From Phycisphaerales bacterium UBA6054 (GTDB lineage: Bacteria > Planctomycetota > Phycisphaerae > Phycisphaerales > UBA1924), in NCBI GenBank assembly GCA_002429045.1, contig DIYM01000036.1, forward strand, positions 1 through 34,988: 34,988 bases of DNA. The letters run 5' to 3'. The notes below the pieces were generated by a model, which saw only the letters and a list, made by a program, of their open reading frames with translations, was not told where the DNA came from and searched no databases. This document shows positions 16,728 through 25,312 of the stretch, piece by piece. A program made the translations under genes and the position numbers. Position 1 is the first letter of the stretch. The number at the start of each line of letters is the position of its first letter.

Positions 16728-18944
16728 TTACGGGCAGCCCGCGTTGAACTGGGCGATGAACTCGGAGATGTCGAAGAAGTTCAGGGTTCCGTTGGTGTCG
16801 AAGTCGGCGGCCAGGTCGCCCGCGTTGAACAGCGTGATGTAGTCCGAGATATCGAAGAAGTTCAGTTCGCCGTTCCCGTCGATGTCGGCGGGGCAGGCGG
16901 CCGAGCAGATCACATCGATGACCTCGAACGCGTCCACGCCCGACTCGGTGATCGATCCGTTCGGGTTATCCGATGAACCGAAGCGGACCCGCAGGGACCC
17001 GGCGGTCGAGACGAAATCGGAGACCCGGATCTCGACGGTCTCCCACGAGGAGTTTCCGGTGAAGGTGTCGGCGTTGGTCCAGGTCGAACCGCCGTTGGTG
17101 GAGAAGTCCACGGTGAACGGGTCGGCGCCGTTGGACTGGTGCCAGCGTGCGAACGTCACGATCGGGTCGTTCAGCCCGGAGACATCGACGGCGGGGGAGA
17201 TGAGATAGGTCGGCCCGCCATCGACATCCTCGAGGTTGCTGTTGCCCGTGACGTAGCACAGCCCGGACCCGTCGGCGTCGTCGCCCGGCTCGGAGCGTCC
17301 GAAGTCGATCGGGTCCACGCGTTCCCAGGCTCCCGAGTCCAGGGCGACGTTCTGCACGGTCCATCCGGTATCGACCTGGAAGTCGTCGCTGACGGCGGTG
17401 GCGATGCCGTTGGCCGAGAGGGTCGAGAACGGGGCCGACGCGCCGCTGAAGGGCAACTGCCAGATGCCGCCCTCGTTGTCGTCGGCGGCGAAGTAGTAGC
17501 GGACACTCTGGCCGCAGTCCGAGGCCGGGAACTGGGCGGTGTAGGTGTTCTCGAACAACAGCGACATGGGCACCGCCGAGAAGCCCGAGCCGGTATCGAC
17601 GAACATGGTCACATTGCCGGTGGGGCTGAGACCGTTGTCGGCAACCACGTCGATCGAGATCACATCGCCGCCCGCCGGGTCGATCTGGTCCGGGCGGGAG
17701 CCCAGCACGAACATGTCCAGCCCGAGCGGCTGGGTGATGCCCTGCGGGTTGGCCAGCGCGACCTGGAGGTCGGCGTTGAACAGCGAGCAGCCCTGATTCG
17801 CGCCGCCGGAGGACGAGCAGCCCGCGTTGGTGTGGATGCCGATCACCACGTTCGCGTTCTCATCGAGGATCGCCGAGCCCGAGTTGCCGCCGGTGGTGTC
17901 CGGGCGGTAGCGGACGGTGTCGCCGCTGATGCTGCTGAGCGGCCCGGTGTGGGTCTTCTGCACGCCGTTCCAGGTCGGCGAGACGGGCGAGGAGGTCGAG
18001 CCGTACCCGGTGATGCGGATGGGGCGTCCGTCGACGGGCGGGAGGGACGTGGCGAGGGTGTGCGATGCCCCCTGCGCGTCTTGCGGGGCGAGCCCCGTGT
18101 TGGAGTTGTCGAACGTGCCGTAGAACGCCCAGTCGTTGCCGATGAAGATGCCCCCGTTCTGCTCCTGCACCGAGGCGGGATCCACGGGGTACTGGTCCTC
18201 CGGGCCGGGGTTCTGGGCCGTGCCCCCGGCGGTCGAGAGCGGGACGTTGAACTGCATCACGTCGCCCGGGCCCGGGCCGCAGTGCCCGGCGCTGAGGAAC
18301 GAGTTGGGCTGGTCCCCGAAGAGCCACCCGGTGCAGCCGATCGGCATCAGGCGCCCGTCGCGGGGATCGTTCGAGAGCACGCGGTCGTCGGTGGGCCCGC
18401 AGATCGATCGCGGGAACTGGGTGGGTTCGGACGCGGTGGCGCCGACGATCTCGACGCGGTTGGGCATGGGGTTGGCGGTGGGGGATGCCATGATCTCGAC
18501 GCGGACACGCCCGCCGTTGAAGTAGGCGCTGGTGTTCGCCCACTCCCGGACGTTCCGGGCGTCGAGGTACTGCTCGTGCCCGTCGTAGAGGGAGGTGATG
18601 CGGATGTACGACGCCCGGGCGGCATCGGTCGCGGGGGCGAGTTCGATCTGACCGAACCGCAGGCGCACCCAGCCCGCGTCGTCCACCCCGACCTCGGTCG
18701 ACCACACGGGGACCTGGACCGGGCGGGCGATCGAGGCGTCCGCGCGCGCCGAGGCGACCACCACGCCCGAGTCAACGCTCAACGCGATCGCCCGGCGCTG
18801 GATCGGGGCGTTACGCGGGTCGTTCTCGCGGGCAACCGCCCGCTTGTTCTCCGGATCGACCACGAAGACATCGGCGGCGGCGCCGGACACGGTCAGCAGT
18901 GCCAGGGCGAGAGTCAGCGGGCGGTGCAGGTTCGAGTGTTGCAC
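16728..18944 (-). CDS. Secreted trypsin-like serine protease with GC-type dockerin tail
   Basis: A 738-residue exported protease. The signal peptide is MQHSNLHRPLTLALALLTVS ending about AAA-DV (residue 24). The chymotrypsin-fold domain shows the His loop SAGHC (His221), a probable Asp in GNDWAF (Asp271) and the Ser loop GGNSGSAIL (Ser355). Beta-sandwich segments follow, including one (about residues 540-680) resembling MAM/jelly-roll modules (TFARWHQSNG, TVDFSTNGGSTW). The last about 55 residues are the paired loop DIDGNGELNFFDIS / DFDTNGTLNFFDIS dockerin tail ending GCP. A GTG start at 18944 is fixed by a perfect AGGAG 6 nt upstream. The open frame continues to 19970, but that part overlaps gpsA in antisense. 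It ends in an intrinsic terminator. Confidence 0.9.
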   Translation of the reverse strand: MQHSNLHRPLTLALALLTVSGAAADVFVVDPENKRAVARENDPRNAPIQRRAIALSVDSGVVVASARADASIARPVQVPVWSTEVGVDDAGWVRLRFGQIELAPATDAARASYIRITSLYDGHEQYLDARNVREWANTSAYFNGGRVRVEIMASPTANPMPNRVEIVGATASEPTQFPRSICGPTDDRVLSNDPRDGRLMPIGCTGWLFGDQPNSFLSAGHCGPGPGDVMQFNVPLSTAGGTAQNPGPEDQYPVDPASVQEQNGGIFIGNDWAFYGTFDNSNTGLAPQDAQGASHTLATSLPPVDGRPIRITGYGSTSSPVSPTWNGVQKTHTGPLSSISGDTVRYRPDTTGGNSGSAILDENANVVIGIHTNAGCSSSGGANQGCSLFNADLQVALANPQGITQPLGLDMFVLGSRPDQIDPAGGDVISIDVVADNGLSPTGNVTMFVDTGSGFSAVPMSLLFENTYTAQFPASDCGQSVRYYFAADDNEGGIWQLPFSGASAPFSTLSANGIATAVSDDFQVDTGWTVQNVALDSGAWERVDPIDFGRSEPGDDADGSGLCYVTGNSNLEDVDGGPTYLISPAVDVSGLNDPIVTFARWHQSNGADPFTVDFSTNGGSTWTNADTFTGNSSWETVEIRVSDFVSTAGSLRVRFGSSDNPNGSITESGVDAFEVIDVICSAACPADIDGNGELNFFDISDYITLFNAGDLAADFDTNGTLNFFDISEFIAQFNAGCP

Positions 18945-19213
18945 GGTCTTCTCCTGAGATGGGTATCGCCCGCGGCGAGGCGTGGGCAGGATCCGGCTCG
19001 TGGCCGGCGTGAATCGGAAACGCATTCTCCAACGACGCCCCCGACGATCACGCCGGGACGGCTCGGCCCGAACGGGCCTTGCCCAGACTATCAGTCGGTC
19101 CGTTGAACAACAACGCCAAATCGCCCTCTTCCCGGGTTTGGAGGGTGATTTCCGCCCCCCGCCGCACCCGGAACCCGGGGAGACCGGGCGATCTGGGCGG
19201 TGCCGGGGCGTGC
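18945..19213. other. Intergenic region between gpsA and the protease gene
   Basis: 269 bp upstream of the protease gene on the minus strand. I see the AGGAG ribosome site near 18951-18955 and a weak minus-strand promoter-like pair (TTGTTG, 15 bp, GATAGT) around 19090-19118. No gene, RNA fold or repeat was recognised. Confidence 0.4.
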
Positions 19214-20284
19214 TCAGCCCACCCGCTCGTCGCGGGGTTCGCGGCTCATCAGCATCGTGATCGCCCGCACCGGGTCCAGCCCCTCGAACAGCACGGCATG
19301 CACGGCCCGGGTGATGGGCATGTCCACCTTGTACCGCTCCGCGAGCGCGAGCACGCCGCGCGTGGTCTCCACGCCCTCGACCACCCAGAGCGATTCGGCG
19401 AGGTAGTCGGCCAGGGGCGTGCCCTTGCCCAGCGCTTCCCCGCACGACCGGTTGCGTCCCTCGGGGCTGAAGCAGGTGGTCGCCAGGTCGCCCGCGCCGG
19501 CGACGCCGAAAAAGGTGTCGGTCCGTGCGCCCATCGCCGACCCGAGGCGGGCGATCTCCGCCAGCCCGCGGGCGAGCAGGGCGGATTTGGCGTTGTGCCC
19601 GGCGCTGAGCCCGTCGATGATGCCGGCCGCGATCGCGATCACGTTCTTGGTCGCGCCCGCAAGTTCCACCCCGATCAGGTCGGGGTTCGTGTACACGCGG
19701 AGCCAACTCGTCGTAAAGAGGTCCTGGACGCGTTCCGAGAAGCCGGGGTGATCGCTGGCGGCCACCATCGTCGCCGGCAGGCACTGGGCCAACTCGGTCG
19801 CGATCGTCGGGCCCGACAGGCATCCCAGCGGGCGGGGCTTGGCGTCCGGATCGTCGTCGAGCACATCGGCGATGACCTGGGTCGGTCGCAGCAGCGTCCC
19901 GGTCTCGATGCCCTTGGCGACCGACAGCACCGCGGCCGACCGGGGCACGTGCGGGCGGACGCGCGTCCATGCTTCGCGGATGAACTGGACCGGGATCGCC
20001 GAGACGATCAGGTCGGCCTCGCCCAGCGCCTGCGCATCGTCCATCCGGACCCGGACCGGATCGGGCAGGGAAAAGCCCGGCAGTCGGGCGGATCCGCGGG
20101 TCTGGGCCAGATCACCGGCCTCGGACTCGCAGTGCCCCCACATCGTGACCCGGGCCCGCGGGGCGGCGTCCGGACGCCCGGGGTCCGACTGGGTCAGGAT
20201 GCCCGCGCAGACAAGACCCATCTGTCCGATTCCAAGCACGCTCACGCGGGGCGGATCGCTCGGGTTCGCTCGGGCGTCGGTCAA
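19214..20284 (-). CDS. gpsA: Glycerol-3-phosphate dehydrogenase [NAD(P)+]
   Basis: A 356-residue cytoplasmic enzyme reducing dihydroxyacetone phosphate to sn-glycerol 3-phosphate for phospholipid synthesis. Seen: the N-terminal Rossmann loop VSVLGIGQMG, the SAIPVQFIRE segment, SVAKGIE, LSGPTIATELAQ, the catalytic-lysine region GVELAGATKNVIAIAAGIIDGL, and GAGDLATTCFSPEGRNRSCGEAL, all GpsA signatures. Length is slightly above the usual 330-340. A TTG start at 20284 is preferred because GGAG lies about 8 nt upstream. It diverges from the metal ATPase gene (219-bp gap). Confidence 0.94.
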   Translation of the reverse strand: MTDARANPSDPPRVSVLGIGQMGLVCAGILTQSDPGRPDAAPRARVTMWGHCESEAGDLAQTRGSARLPGFSLPDPVRVRMDDAQALGEADLIVSAIPVQFIREAWTRVRPHVPRSAAVLSVAKGIETGTLLRPTQVIADVLDDDPDAKPRPLGCLSGPTIATELAQCLPATMVAASDHPGFSERVQDLFTTSWLRVYTNPDLIGVELAGATKNVIAIAAGIIDGLSAGHNAKSALLARGLAEIARLGSAMGARTDTFFGVAGAGDLATTCFSPEGRNRSCGEALGKGTPLADYLAESLWVVEGVETTRGVLALAERYKVDMPITRAVHAVLFEGLDPVRAITMLMSREPRDERVG

Positions 20285-20462
20285 GGCGGTCTCCGGTGGG
20301 CTCGGACGGGCGAACCGTCGGGCCGGCGTCCGCGTAAGGGTAGCGGCGGGTCGGCGTTGTCGCTCCGCGGGTTCCCCGAGAGGATCCTGGCGCCCCTAGA
20401 GTCCACGCCCGTCCCCGGGCCGATCGCCCGGGGCACGCACGTTCACGCGAGAACGACCGCAC

Positions 20463-20480
20463 GCCGACCCGCGGGTCGGC
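20463..20480. promoter_or_regulatory. 18-bp perfect palindrome upstream of the metal ATPase gene
   Basis: GCCGACCCGCGGGTCGGC is a perfect 18-bp palindrome, 23 bp before the ATPase ATG. It could be an operator for a dimeric metal sensor or a stem in the 5' leader. No regulator gene is adjacent. Confidence 0.35.
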
Positions 20481-20503
20481 GACCGAAGAGGTTTGACCAG
20501 CAC

Positions 20504-22609
20504 ATGGCCCACGACCAAGACCGCACGCACGACCATGTCTCCCAGCACAGCTACGGGCACAGCCACACGCACCTGCACGGCGACGCCGCCGATTGCTGCT
20601 CGCACCACGACATGGACGTGGAGCGGTACCTGTTCATCTTCCTGATCGGGGGCGTGCTGGCGATCGTCTCGTGGATCGCCCACATCACCGGGATGACGAA
20701 CGAGCTCGTGTCCACGCTGCCCGCGGTGGCCGCGGCGTTGCTGCTCGGGTCGTGGCTGATCGTCGCCGCCTTCAAGGAGATCATGCAGGGGCGTGTCTCG
20801 TCGAGTTCGCTGGCGGCGCTGGCGATCCTCGCGGCGATGGCGGTGGGCAAGTACGGCACCGCCGCGTTCCTCGCGTTCATCCTGCTGGTCGCCGACCAGA
20901 TCGTCAAGCGGACCGCGTCGGGCGCCCAGCGGGCGATCGAGCAGCTCGTCAAGCTCACCCCGACCGAGGGGCGCGTGGTCGATGCGGACGGCGCCGAGCG
21001 TGTGGTGGCAGTGACCGAGATCGCCGTCGGCCAGACGGTCCGCGTGTTCCCGGGCGAGAACCTGCCCGTCGACGGGCGGGTGCTGACCGGCCAGACATCG
21101 ATCAACCAGGCATCGCTGACCGGCGAGGCGATGCCCGTAGAGGTGCAGGGCGGGACCGAGGTCTACGCCGGCACCAGCAACCTGACCGGCGCCATCGACA
21201 TCGAGGTGACCGCGGCCGGTTCGGACACGACCATCGGCCAGGTCTCGAGCCTGATCCACGAAGCCGAGAGCACCCGGACGCCCCGCCAGCAACTGATCGA
21301 GCAGGTCGCCAAGTTTTACGTCCCCGTGGCGATCGCGGTCGCGGGCATCGTGTTCTTCTTCAACGCGAGGTCGGGCGATCCCGAGGTTCGTGAGCTGGCG
21401 GCGCTCAAGGCCGTCACCGTGCTGGTCGTGACCTGCCCGACGGCGTTGCTGCTGTCGAGCCCGTCGGCGATGGTCGCCGCGTTCGCGGCCGCCGCCCGGT
21501 TGGGCGTGATGGTCACCCGCTCGGAGTACCTGGAGTCCTCGGCGACGGTGGACGCCGTCGTGATGGACAAAACCGGCACGCTGACCACCGGGCGCTTCGA
21601 GGTGTCGCGCCTCGCGCCGGCCGAGGGGGTGGAGGGCGCCGAGTTGCTCGCCGCCGCCGCCGCCGCCGAAGCACGCTCCAACCACCCGCTGGCGCTCTCG
21701 ATCAACCGCACCGCCGAGCAAGCCCGGATCGAGGTCGACAAAGGGGGCGAGTACGAAGAGATCCACGGCGCGGGCGTCAAGGCGAGGACGGGTCTGGGTT
21801 CCCTGCTCGCCGGGCGCGGCACGTGGATCCGCGAGCAGCTCCCCGCGTCCGCCGACGCGGTCGCCGCGGTCGAGGCTCGCATCGAGGGCATGTCGGGCGT
21901 GCACGTGGTCAGAGACGGGCGGTACCTGGGCGCGGTCGGGCTCGAGGACAAGGTCCGCCCGAACGGCAAGGCCGTCGTAGAGCGTCTCCGCGAGATGAGC
22001 GTCCGCATGGTCGCGATCTTCACCGGAGACCGCTTCAGCGTCGGCAAGCGGGTCGGGCTGGCGACCGGCGTGGACAGCGTCGAGGCCGAATGCCTGCCCG
22101 AAGAGAAGCACGAGCTGGTCAAGCAACTCAACAAGGACGGCTACCGGGTCATGATGGTCGGCGACGGCATCAACGACGGCCCGGCGCTCGCCGAGGCCGA
22201 CGTCGGGGTCGCGATGGGGTTGTCCGGATCGGACATCGCCGCCAACTCGGCGGGCGTGGTCCTGATGACCGACGAGCTCAACCGCCTGCCGTTCCTGATG
22301 GATCTGGCGCGACGCACCCGGATGATCATCGCCCAGAACATCGTGGTGTCGATCCTGATGGCGATCGTCGGTCTGGCGCTGGCCGCCTCCGGCGCGTTCA
22401 TCGAACTCGGCGGCGCCAGCCTCGGCGTGGGCGCCGCGGCGTTGCTGCACTTCCTGCCCGACGTCTTCGTGGTCGGAAACTCGTTCCGGCTGTTCCGGTT
22501 CGGGGAAGACTTCCTCGAAGCCGAAGCGATCGCCAAGGAGCAGGCCGAAGCCGGCAACCGCGTCCGACGCGAGGCCAGCGTCCGCAACCTGGCCGCCGAG
22601 CCCGCGTGA
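20504..22609 (+). CDS. Heavy-metal-type P-type ATPase with His-rich N-terminus and CPT membrane motif
   Basis: A 701-residue inner-membrane metal pump of the P1B kind. The first 38 residues hold ten His and two Cys and replace the usual HMA domain, suggesting Zn/Co/Ni-type binding. Two to four membrane helices follow (about 41-63, 68-90, 100-133). The actuator loop has TGE (206-208) and the P-domain DKTGTLT starts at Asp355. The conserved His-Pro (SNHP, 394-395) and GDGINDGPAL (about 553) are present. The transport motif in the helix before the P-domain is CPT (311-313) rather than CPC, SPC or CPH. The last helix reads HFLPDVFVVGNSFRLFR. The ATG at 20504 has GAAGAGG 12 nt upstream; the open frame further upstream is antisense to gpsA. 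Metal identity is not certain. An intrinsic terminator follows. Confidence 0.9.
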   Translation: MAHDQDRTHDHVSQHSYGHSHTHLHGDAADCCSHHDMDVERYLFIFLIGGVLAIVSWIAHITGMTNELVSTLPAVAAALLLGSWLIVAAFKEIMQGRVSSSSLAALAILAAMAVGKYGTAAFLAFILLVADQIVKRTASGAQRAIEQLVKLTPTEGRVVDADGAERVVAVTEIAVGQTVRVFPGENLPVDGRVLTGQTSINQASLTGEAMPVEVQGGTEVYAGTSNLTGAIDIEVTAAGSDTTIGQVSSLIHEAESTRTPRQQLIEQVAKFYVPVAIAVAGIVFFFNARSGDPEVRELAALKAVTVLVVTCPTALLLSSPSAMVAAFAAAARLGVMVTRSEYLESSATVDAVVMDKTGTLTTGRFEVSRLAPAEGVEGAELLAAAAAAEARSNHPLALSINRTAEQARIEVDKGGEYEEIHGAGVKARTGLGSLLAGRGTWIREQLPASADAVAAVEARIEGMSGVHVVRDGRYLGAVGLEDKVRPNGKAVVERLREMSVRMVAIFTGDRFSVGKRVGLATGVDSVEAECLPEEKHELVKQLNKDGYRVMMVGDGINDGPALAEADVGVAMGLSGSDIAANSAGVVLMTDELNRLPFLMDLARRTRMIIAQNIVVSILMAIVGLALAASGAFIELGGASLGVGAAALLHFLPDVFVVGNSFRLFRFGEDFLEAEAIAKEQAEAGNRVRREASVRNLAAEPA

Positions 22610-22635
22610 TCGACGCCGCGAATGAAACCACCGAG

Positions 22636-22659
22636 CCCCGGAGCGATCCGGGGTTTTTT
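22636..22659 (+). terminator. Intrinsic terminator after the metal ATPase gene
   Basis: CCCCGG-AGCGAT-CCGGGG stem (6 bp, 6-nt loop) followed by six T, 26 nt after the ATPase stop codon. Confidence 0.85.
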
Positions 22660-22739
22660 CTTGTCGGATCGCCGCGACGCAGGAAACGCGACCCGCGTCT
22701 CCGGGTACAACGGGTGGGTTCAGACCCCGGAGGGAAACC

Positions 22740-23870
22740 ATGCATCGGACATTGGTACGAGCAGCCGCGATCGCTATGACGCTGATCGGATCGACCGCGG
22801 GCGCTCAGCCCGCACGCCCGCAGACCCCGACCGAGCCGTTCCCTTACCGGGTTGAAGCCGCGACGGTGCGGTGGGCGGACGGTGCGGGGCACACGCTGGG
22901 CGCGACGATCACGCTGCCGGACGCGGGCGTGTGGGGCGACGGCCCGTACCCGGGGGTTGTGCTGGTGACCGGTTCGGGCCCGCAGGACCGCGACGAGACG
23001 ATCTTCGGGCACAAGCCGTTCATGGTGCTCGCCGATCATCTGACGCGTCGCGGGATCGCGGTGCTGCGGTACGACGATCGGGGTGTGGGCGAATCGACGG
23101 GTTCTTTCGCGAGCGCATCGGTCAGAGGTCTCGCCGACGACGCGCGGGCGGCGTGGCGGTATCTGCGTGACCACGACGCGACCGATCCGGAGCGGATCGG
23201 CATCGCGGGCCATTCGGAGGGGGGGCTGATCGCGCCGATGATCGCCAGCGAGAACCCCGAGGTGGCGTTCCTCGTGCTGCTGGCCGGCACCGGGGTTCCG
23301 GGCGCCGAGGTGATGCTCTACCAGGCCGAGATGATGTTCACCGCCGGCGGGCTGGACGACGAGTGGGTCGCCGCCGCGTCGTCGAACCGGGAGGCGGTGT
23401 TCGACCTCGTCCGCGCCGGCGCGAGTGACGAGACCATCCTGGAAGCGCTCGTGCCGATGCTGGCGCACGAGATGCCGCACGTCAAGGAAGAATCGGGGTT
23501 GCGCATGCTGGCCGAGCAGGCCCTGCCGCAGTTCGCCGGTGTCTGGGCGCGGGAGTTCATCACGCTCGACCCCCGGGCGTACCTCGGCAGGGTCGCGGTG
23601 CCCGTGCTTGCGCTCAACGGCACGCTCGACACGCAGGTCACCGTCGCGCAGAACCTCGTTGCGATCGAGGGTGCGCTGATGGACGGGCCCTGCCCCTCGT
23701 TCGCTTCGGTGCGACTCAAGGGCCTGAACCACCTGTTCCAGCCCGCGAAGACCGGCATGCTCGGGGAGTACGCGACTATCGAGACGACCTTCGACGAGCA
23801 CGCCCTGGGTGTGATCTCGGGCTGGATCAGCGCGACGATGGGTGTCGGGCCGCCGGCCTCGACGGATTGA
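22740..23870 (+). CDS. Secreted alpha/beta hydrolase (serine esterase/peptidase-like)
   Basis: A 376-residue exported hydrolase. The signal peptide is MHRTLVRAAAIAMTLIGSTAGAQ (cleavage about residue 22). The core shows VVLVTGSGPQDRDE (oxyanion side), DDRGVGESTG, the nucleophile elbow GHSEGG (Ser159), an acid in LNGTLDTQV and the late His in GLNHLFQ. This is the pattern of the S9/YbbA-like 'alpha/beta hydrolase family' proteins that hydrolyse esters or small amides; the substrate is unknown. The start is fixed by GGAGGG 5 nt upstream of the ATG. It converges with mgtE across a 39-bp gap holding a hairpin. Confidence 0.88.
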   Translation: MHRTLVRAAAIAMTLIGSTAGAQPARPQTPTEPFPYRVEAATVRWADGAGHTLGATITLPDAGVWGDGPYPGVVLVTGSGPQDRDETIFGHKPFMVLADHLTRRGIAVLRYDDRGVGESTGSFASASVRGLADDARAAWRYLRDHDATDPERIGIAGHSEGGLIAPMIASENPEVAFLVLLAGTGVPGAEVMLYQAEMMFTAGGLDDEWVAAASSNREAVFDLVRAGASDETILEALVPMLAHEMPHVKEESGLRMLAEQALPQFAGVWAREFITLDPRAYLGRVAVPVLALNGTLDTQVTVAQNLVAIEGALMDGPCPSFASVRLKGLNHLFQPAKTGMLGEYATIETTFDEHALGVISGWISATMGVGPPASTD

Positions 23871-23885
23871 ACCGTCGCCAGCGCC

Positions 23886-23903
23886 TCGCCCCGGAGGGGG
23901 CGA
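23886..23903. terminator. Hairpin between convergent hydrolase and mgtE genes
   Basis: TCGCCCC-GGAG-GGGGCGA is a perfect 7-bp stem with a 4-nt loop, filling the short gap between two convergent stops. No T-run is present. Confidence 0.55.
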
Positions 23904-23909
23904 CCGGGA

Positions 23910-25298
23910 TCAGAGCAGCGTGCCCCGGAGCAGCGCCATCGCGCACAGGAAGTAGATCGTCAGCCCGGAGACATCCATGATCGTCGCCACCAGCGGCGAG
24001 GAGGACGTCGCGGGGTCGAGCCCGAGCCGCTCCATGATCAGGGGCAGCATCGATCCGACCAGCGTGCCCCAGAGCACGATCCCCTGCACCGCGCCGCCCA
24101 CCGTGAACGCGAGCGGCCACACGTGGGGGGTGTCGATGAACCCGATCAGGCTGAGCACCCACACGGTCACCACACCGATCACGCCCAGCATCAACCCGAG
24201 CAGCCAGCCCGTGATGATCTCCTTGCGGCAGATCCGCCACCAGTCCTTGAAGTGGACCTCATCGACGGCGATCGCTCGCACGAGCAGCGACGCGGCCTGC
24301 GTGCCCGTGTTCCCGCCCGACGCGATGATCAGCGGGACGAACACCACGAGCACGACCGCCTTGGACAGCTGCTCATCGAAATAACTCATCACCGCGATGG
24401 TCAGGATCTGCATCACGAAGAGCCCGGCCAGCCACCCGCCGCGCTTGCGGAACATCGCTCTGATCGAGGTCTCGGTATAGGGCAGGTCCAGCGCGTCCAT
24501 GCCGCCGAGCTTCTGGACGTCCTCGGTGAACTCCTCCTCGGCGACGTCGACCACATCGTCGTGCGTGACGATGCCCACGAGCAGCCCCAGCCCGTCCACC
24601 ACCGGCAACGCCGAGCGGTCGTACCGGGACATCATCCGGACGGCCTCCTCGCGGTCCTCGTCCGCGCGGAGGAACAGGAACTCGTCGTCCATCAGATCGC
24701 GCATGGTCGACTCCGGGTCGGCCAGCAGGATGTGGCGGATGTGGATGTCGTCGAGCAGCTTGCGCTCGTGGTCGATCACGTAGACCCAGTGCACGGTCTC
24801 GGCGTCCTTGCCGTAGCGCCGGATGTGATCGAGGGCGTGCGCGACGGTCCAGTCCGGGCGGACGCGGACGTAGTCGGGGGTCATCAGACGCCCGACGGTC
24901 TCGCTGTCGTACCCGAGGATCGCCTGGGTCACGCGCCTGTTCTCGGGGCTGAAGCGACGGATCAGGGCGCCCGTCACCTCGACGGGCATCTCGTCGAGCG
25001 TGGCCGCGCGGTCATCGGGGTCCATCGACTCGATCAGGCGGGCCGCCCGCTCGTCGCCCAGCTCGGAGAGGAGCTTGTCGCTGGCCTCGGCGACCATCTC
25101 GGCGAACGTGGCCGCGGCCAACTCGCGGGGCAGCACGCGGAACGCGATCACCGCCTCGTCGGGCTCGAGCGACTCGATCAGGTCGGCGATATCGGCCGGC
25201 TCCAGCGCGGCCAGCGCGTCGCGGATCTGGCGGAACTCACGCCCGCCGATCAACGCCCGCAGTTCCGGCTCGAGCAGGTTGACGGTCGGCGTGCCCAT
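23910..25298 (-). CDS. mgtE: Magnesium transporter MgtE
   Basis: A 462-residue inner-membrane Mg2+ channel. Domains in order: the N-terminal superhelical MgtE_N domain (about 10-130, ADIADLIESLEPDEAVIAFRVL), two CBS domains (about 135-260, with RLMTPDYVRVRPDWTVAHALDHI and RSALPVVDGLGLLVGIVTHDDVVDV), the plug helix, then five membrane helices (about 290-460) with the signature SGGNTGTQAASLLVRA. Length is normal. The ATG at 25298 lies 11 nt after the stop of the SDR gene on the same strand, so it is the last gene of a three-gene unit. A TAGCAT box overlapping that stop could give it its own leaderless start. Confidence 0.94.
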   Translation of the reverse strand: MGTPTVNLLEPELRALIGGREFRQIRDALAALEPADIADLIESLEPDEAVIAFRVLPRELAAATFAEMVAEASDKLLSELGDERAARLIESMDPDDRAATLDEMPVEVTGALIRRFSPENRRVTQAILGYDSETVGRLMTPDYVRVRPDWTVAHALDHIRRYGKDAETVHWVYVIDHERKLLDDIHIRHILLADPESTMRDLMDDEFLFLRADEDREEAVRMMSRYDRSALPVVDGLGLLVGIVTHDDVVDVAEEEFTEDVQKLGGMDALDLPYTETSIRAMFRKRGGWLAGLFVMQILTIAVMSYFDEQLSKAVVLVVFVPLIIASGGNTGTQAASLLVRAIAVDEVHFKDWWRICRKEIITGWLLGLMLGVIGVVTVWVLSLIGFIDTPHVWPLAFTVGGAVQGIVLWGTLVGSMLPLIMERLGLDPATSSSPLVATIMDVSGLTIYFLCAMALLRGTLL

Positions 25299-25306
25299 GC
25301 GAGCAG

Positions 25307-25312
25307 ATGCTA
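25307..25312 (-). promoter_or_regulatory. Candidate -10 box (TAGCAT) for mgtE
   Basis: On the minus strand TAGCAT ends 8 nt before the mgtE ATG; its TAG is also the stop codon of the upstream SDR gene. No Shine-Dalgarno is seen for mgtE. Confidence 0.35.

Noticed and set aside
15365..16747. A 460-codon plus-strand frame over the MBL gene
   Set aside because: It is antisense to atpG's start and the clear MBL-fold gene and contains no domain.
18945..19970. N-terminal extension of the protease frame
   Set aside because: It overlaps gpsA, has no recognisable protein, and the AGGAG site with signal peptide fixes the start at 18944.
19079..20503. N-terminal extension of the metal ATPase frame
   Set aside because: It runs antisense to gpsA; the ATPase begins naturally at the ATG at 20504.
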